Shown piece by piece: positions 6,502-8,523 of a stretch of DNA of 8,523 bases. The stretch spans positions 1 to 8,523 of the forward strand of contig JADLFG010000055.1 of assembly GCA_020845695.1 (NCBI GenBank). The letters are read 5' to 3'. The DNA is from Thermoleophilia bacterium. Lineage in GTDB: Bacteria > Actinomycetota > Thermoleophilia > Gaiellales > Gaiellaceae. Both the position numbers and the translations under genes were made by a program. Position 1 is the stretch's first letter, and the number at the start of each line of letters is the position of its first letter. The notes beneath the pieces are model-generated. The model worked only from the letters and a program-made list of their open reading frames with translations, ran no database searches and had not been told where the DNA came from.

Positions 6502-7082
6502 GGGTCGCGCTCGTCTCCCGGAACCGCGACAAGCTGCGCGAGCTTCGGGAGCTCGTGCCCGGCTGGGAGCTCGAGCTGCTCGACACGACCGGGATTCCCG
6601 ACGAGACCGGTACGACGTTCGAGGAGAACGCGCGCGAGAAGGCGCGATGGGGCCGCCGGTCGGCCCCGCCCGACGCCTGGGTGCTGGGCGAGGACTCGGG
6701 GCTGTGCGTCGACGGGCTCGACGGCGGCCCTGGGATCAGGTCGGCGCGCTACGCGGGCGAGCACGCGACCGACCGGGAGAATCTCGAGCGGCTGCTGGCC
6801 GCGCTCGAAGGGGTCGAGGGCCCGGGGCGGCGGGCTCGCTACGTCTGCGAGCTCGTGCTGCTCGCTCCGGACGGCCGCGAGGCCCGGGGCAGCGGCACGT
6901 TCCAGGGGTCGATCGCCCGTGGTCCCCGCGGTGAGGAGGGATTCGGCTACGACCCCGTCTTCGTGCCGGAGGGGCAGTCGCAGACCGTCGCGGAGCTCGG
7001 TGATCGGTGGAAGGCGAGCCTCAGCCACCGGGCGCAGGCAGCCCGTTTGCTCGCCCGGGCCGTGCGAGGCTCCCTCGCCTGA
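6498..7082 (+). CDS. rdgB: dITP/XTP pyrophosphatase (HAM1/RdgB family)
   Basis: The 194-residue protein hydrolyses non-canonical purine nucleoside triphosphates (dITP, ITP, XTP) to monophosphates, keeping them out of DNA and RNA. Seen: the N-terminal nucleotide-binding motif [10 protein letters not shown] (7-16), [11 protein letters not shown] (39-49), [23 protein letters not shown] (65-87) with the catalytic Asp66, [12 protein letters not shown] (148-159), and the C-terminal SHRAQA (176-181). Length is typical. The GTG start overlaps the rph TGA (GTGA at 6498-6501), so translation is probably coupled to rph. The first residues VRVALVSRN match the usual beginning of the family, which fixes this start. 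Confidence 0.95.
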   Translation: MRVALVSRNRDKLRELRELVPGWELELLDTTGIPDETGTTFEENAREKARWGRRSAPPDAWVLGEDSGLCVDGLDGGPGIRSARYAGEHATDRENLERLLAALEGVEGPGRRARYVCELVLLAPDGREARGSGTFQGSIARGPRGEEGFGYDPVFVPEGQSQTVAELGDRWKASLSHRAQAARLLARAVRGSLA

Positions 7083-7090
7083 CCCTGTGG

Positions 7091-7096
7091 TAGCGT
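7091..7096 (+). promoter_or_regulatory. Putative leaderless promoter -10 (TAGCGT) of the Roadblock gene
   Basis: TAGCGT is followed by 7 bases and ATG 7104. It sits in the 21-base gap between rdgB and the Roadblock gene. The 7 bases (GCGAGCG) contain no Shine-Dalgarno of usable strength. No -35 is apparent at 16-18 bases, where the sequence is the 3' end of rdgB. Confidence 0.45.
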
Positions 7097-7103
7097 GCGA
7101 GCG

Positions 7104-7574
7104 ATGGAGCCGTCGGAAGCGCTCGCCGATCTGATCGAGATCTCGACGCAGATCAGGGCCGCCGTCATCGTGGCCCCCGGCGGGGACGTGATCTCGGCGG
7201 CGGGTGCAGACGGAGACCAGGCGCGAGACCTGGCGCGGGGGGCCCGTGAGCTCGTGGCTGCCGCCGCCGATGCGATGGGCGGGAGCGAGAGCCGCGAGCG
7301 GCTCGCCCAGATCCAGGCGGCGATGCCGCAGGGCTCCGTGTTCGTCGTCCAGGACGAGGAGCGCCTCGTGGCCGCGGTCACCGTTGCCGAGCCGACGGTC
7401 GGACTCGTGTTCTACGACCTGAAGACGTGCCTGCGCCACGTCGCCGGCGAGTCGCTGGCCCCGAAGCCGCGCCCGCGCGCGGCCGGGACGGTCGAGCCGA
7501 CCCCGGGTACGACCGACGAGGCTCCCGCGGGCGAGCAGGCGCAAGCGAACGAGGAGGAAGATGGCACGCCCTAG
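7104..7574 (+). CDS. Roadblock/LC7 domain protein
   Basis: The 156-residue protein resembles prokaryotic Roadblock/LC7 proteins, which usually act as regulators or scaffolds for Ras-like (MglA-type) GTPases. The domain covers about residues 4-113: a first helix (EALADLIEIS), strand AAVIVAPGGDVISAAG (19-34), a long Ala-rich helix (38-58), GSVFVVQDEERLVAAV (77-92), and the last strand and helix TVGLVFYDLKTCLRHV (98-113), which is characteristic. Residues from about 114 to the end form a disordered-looking Pro/Ala/Glu tail ending in EEED. ATG 7104 is chosen over the in-frame GTG 7095, which falls inside the candidate TAGCGT -10. No GTPase gene is in the window, so the partner is elsewhere or the function is different. 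The 3' end overlaps a small membrane-protein gene by 14 bases. Confidence 0.78.
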   Translation: MEPSEALADLIEISTQIRAAVIVAPGGDVISAAGADGDQARDLARGARELVAAAADAMGGSESRERLAQIQAAMPQGSVFVVQDEERLVAAVTVAEPTVGLVFYDLKTCLRHVAGESLAPKPRPRAAGTVEPTPGTTDEAPAGEQAQANEEEDGTP

Positions 7575-7776
7575 GACGATCGCAGCGCTCGCCGCCGCCG
7601 CCGGAGTCGCAGGGGTCGTGTTGTGGCGGCGGCGCTCGCGAAGGAGGGAGCACGTCGACCTCTACTTCGCCGACGGATCCATGGTCTCGTTCCAGCCCGG
7701 GTCGCTCGAGGCAGGGCGGCTCCTGCCGATCGCGGAGGGGATGCTCGCCGCGGTGAACGGCTCCGCCGCGCGGTGA
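7561..7776 (+). CDS. Small single-pass membrane protein, family not recognised
   Basis: The 71-residue product has one N-terminal hydrophobic segment (about 7-22, Ala/Val-rich, ending LW), followed at once by the basic cluster RRRSRRRE (23-30). By the positive-inside rule this suggests the C-terminal 45 residues face the cytoplasm. That part reads HVDLYFADGSMVSFQP, then a Leu/Ala-rich helix (GRLLPIAEGMLAAV). I do not recognise a family. AGGAGG at 7552-7557 is a very strong Shine-Dalgarno, though only 3 bases from the ATG. It lies within the end of the Roadblock gene, which overlaps this gene by 14 bases, and the downstream pyrE start overlaps its stop as GTGA. A membrane anchor for the Roadblock protein is a reasonable guess from this arrangement only. 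Confidence 0.75.
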   Translation: MARPRTIAALAAAAGVAGVVLWRRRSRRREHVDLYFADGSMVSFQPGSLEAGRLLPIAEGMLAAVNGSAAR

Positions 7777-8321
7777 GCCCTGCCGAGCTGGCGCGGGCGT
7801 TGCGCGAGCACGCCTACCTCGAGGGCGATTTCCTGCTCCGCTCGGGTCGCCGGTCGCGCTACTACCTCGACAAGTACCGCTTCGAGACGCGGCCCGAGCT
7901 CCTGCGGCCGCTCGGAGACCTGATCGCGCAGACCGCCGCGCGCGAGGAGCCGGAGGCGACCCTGCTCGCGGGCCCCGAGCTCGGAGCGGTGGCGCTCGCG
8001 GCCTCGGCGTCGCTCGCATCGGGGCTCCCGTTCCTGATCGTTCGCAAGGCCGGCAAGGAGTACGGGACCGCGAAGCGACTGGAGGGCGTTCATGCCGACG
8101 GCGAGCTCGTCTGCCTCGTCGAGGACGTCGTCACGACCGGCGGCGCCGCCGTCGAGGCCGTCGAGGCGCTCCGCGAGGCAGGGCTCGTCTGTCGTACTGC
8201 GATCTGCGTCGTCGACCGGGAGGAGGGAGGCGCCGAGGGAATGGCTGCGGCCGGGGTCCGTCTCGTGCCGCTCTTCCGAGCCGGAGAGGTGCTGGCGGCG
8301 GGCGAAAACCCGCATGGCTAG
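7773..8321 (+). CDS. pyrE: Orotate phosphoribosyltransferase
   Basis: The 182-residue protein transfers phosphoribose from PRPP to orotate, giving OMP in de novo pyrimidine synthesis. Motifs: GDFLLRSGRRSRYYLDKY (18-35), the orotate-site region of the family; AGPELGAVALA (66-76); the flexible catalytic loop RKAGKEYGT (91-99); and the PRPP-binding motif LVEDVVTTGGA (115-125). A longer frame opens at 7623 but runs antisense to logic through the preceding gene. GTG 7773 gives the usual N-terminus (SPAELARALREHAYLEGDF) and overlaps the stop of the small membrane gene as GTGA. No other pyrimidine gene is nearby, so pyrE here is linked to Roadblock and HU genes rather than to a pyr operon. Confidence 0.94.
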   Translation: MSPAELARALREHAYLEGDFLLRSGRRSRYYLDKYRFETRPELLRPLGDLIAQTAAREEPEATLLAGPELGAVALAASASLASGLPFLIVRKAGKEYGTAKRLEGVHADGELVCLVEDVVTTGGAAVEAVEALREAGLVCRTAICVVDREEGGAEGMAAAGVRLVPLFRAGEVLAAGENPHG

Positions 8322-8344
8322 TGGAGATACGTGGCCGGGGAGCG

Positions 8345-8373
8345 TTGAGGACAGCAGGTGTGCCTGCTAGGCT
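8345..8373 (+). promoter_or_regulatory. Sigma70-type promoter of the HU gene
   Basis: TTGAGG (8345-8350) and TAGGCT (8368-8373) are separated by exactly 17 bases, and TGC directly before the -10 gives an extended -10 element. Initiation is expected near 8380, leaving a leader of about 45 bases before GTG 8425. This is the only promoter in the window with both boxes recognisable, fitting an abundant nucleoid protein. Confidence 0.7.
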
Positions 8374-8391
8374 CCGGCGTTTGAGCACACC
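8353..8391. repeat. Two overlapping inverted repeats across the HU promoter
   Basis: AGCAGG-TGTG-CCTGCT (8353-8368) is a perfect 6-bp dyad filling the promoter spacer and ending on the first base of the -10. GGTGTGC (8357-8363) is also the exact reverse complement of GCACACC (8385-8391), 21 bases away, spanning the -10 and predicted start. The two pairings share the same left-hand bases and exclude each other. An operator is possible; chance in a GC-rich region is not excluded. Confidence 0.35.
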
Positions 8392-8424
8392 ATCAGGCAA
8401 GCGAGACGAGGGGAGTGGAGAACG

Positions 8425-8523
8425 GTGACAAAGGCTGAGTTCGTCGACAAGGTCGCAGATGCGGCCGGCCTGTCCAAGAAGGACGCTGCCGCGGCGGTGG
8501 ACGCGTTTCTCTCGACCGTGACG
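8425..8523 (+). CDS. HU-family DNA-binding protein (N-terminal part; runs off the window)
   Basis: The first 33 codons read TKAEFVDKVADAAGLSKKDA after the GTG, then an Ala-rich stretch and VDAFLSTVT. This is the two-helix dimerisation start of HU/IHF proteins (K-x-E-[FL]-[VI]-D-x-[VI]-A, then LSKKDA and AVDAF). HU is an abundant dimer that bends DNA and shapes the nucleoid. GTG 8425 is preceded by GGGGAG (8410-8415) 9 bases upstream and a nearer GGAG (8417-8420). The gene is monocistronic at its 5' side, with its own strong promoter 100 bases downstream of pyrE. The DNA-binding arms and any Lys-rich actinobacterial tail lie outside the window, so the HupB subtype cannot be judged. Confidence 0.9.
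   Translation, partial: MTKAEFVDKVADAAGLSKKDAAAAVDAFLSTVT

Noticed and set aside
7623..7772. Longer pyrE frame starting at 7623
   Set aside because: The extra 50 residues are the out-of-frame reading of the small membrane gene; PyrE family sequence begins only after GTG 7773.
1..8523. CRISPR arrays, insertion sequences, phage genes, tRNA or rRNA
   Set aside because: I found no regularly spaced repeats, transposase-like motifs, terminal repeats with target duplications, or RNA gene signatures anywhere in the window.

Overview
This 8.5 kb window is very GC-rich and gene-dense, and appears to be bacterial chromosome carrying mostly housekeeping functions. GTG and ATG starts are about equally common, third codon positions are strongly G/C, and start/stop codons overlap (ATGA, GTGA). 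The linkage murI-rph-rdgB, a Roadblock/LC7 protein and TANNNT motifs placed for leaderless transcription all point to an actinobacterium. A deep-branching lineage such as Thermoleophilia/Gaiellales is my guess, not shown by the sequence. I see no mobile element, CRISPR array, tRNA or rRNA.

Left part (1-2275): the last 46 codons of an unidentified plus-strand gene end tail-to-tail with a minus-strand gamma-glutamyltransferase family gene; the two stop codons share one CTAG. A GST-fold protein with a glutaredoxin-type CPYC motif is transcribed divergently from the gamma-glutamyltransferase. A short convergent gap (2213-2275) packed with inverted repeats separates it from the next block.

Middle part (2276-4918, minus strand): pabB, pabC and a stand-alone class I glutamine amidotransferase lie in that transcriptional order. 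pabB and pabC overlap by ATGA; the amidotransferase starts 10 bases after pabC. PabB and PabC would convert chorismate to 4-aminobenzoate for folate. The amidotransferase does not have PabA-type motifs, so whether it supplies ammonia to PabB is open.

Right part (4972-8523, plus strand): murI (D-glutamate for peptidoglycan), rph (RNase PH), rdgB (dITP/XTP pyrophosphatase), a Roadblock/LC7 protein, a 71-residue single-pass membrane protein, pyrE (orotate phosphoribosyltransferase), and the first 33 codons of an HU-family DNA-binding protein behind its own consensus-like promoter. Tight spacing suggests two transcription units, murI-rph-rdgB and Roadblock-membrane protein-pyrE, with possible readthrough.

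The most noteworthy signal is not a gene. Five of the inferred starts (ggt, the amidotransferase, pabB, murI, Roadblock) lie 6-8 bases downstream of a TANNNT hexamer, the geometry of actinobacterial leaderless promoters. The genes with good Shine-Dalgarno sequences (the GST-fold gene, rph, the membrane protein, HU) lack this arrangement. The other point worth following is the Roadblock protein translationally overlapped with an uncharacterised small membrane protein.
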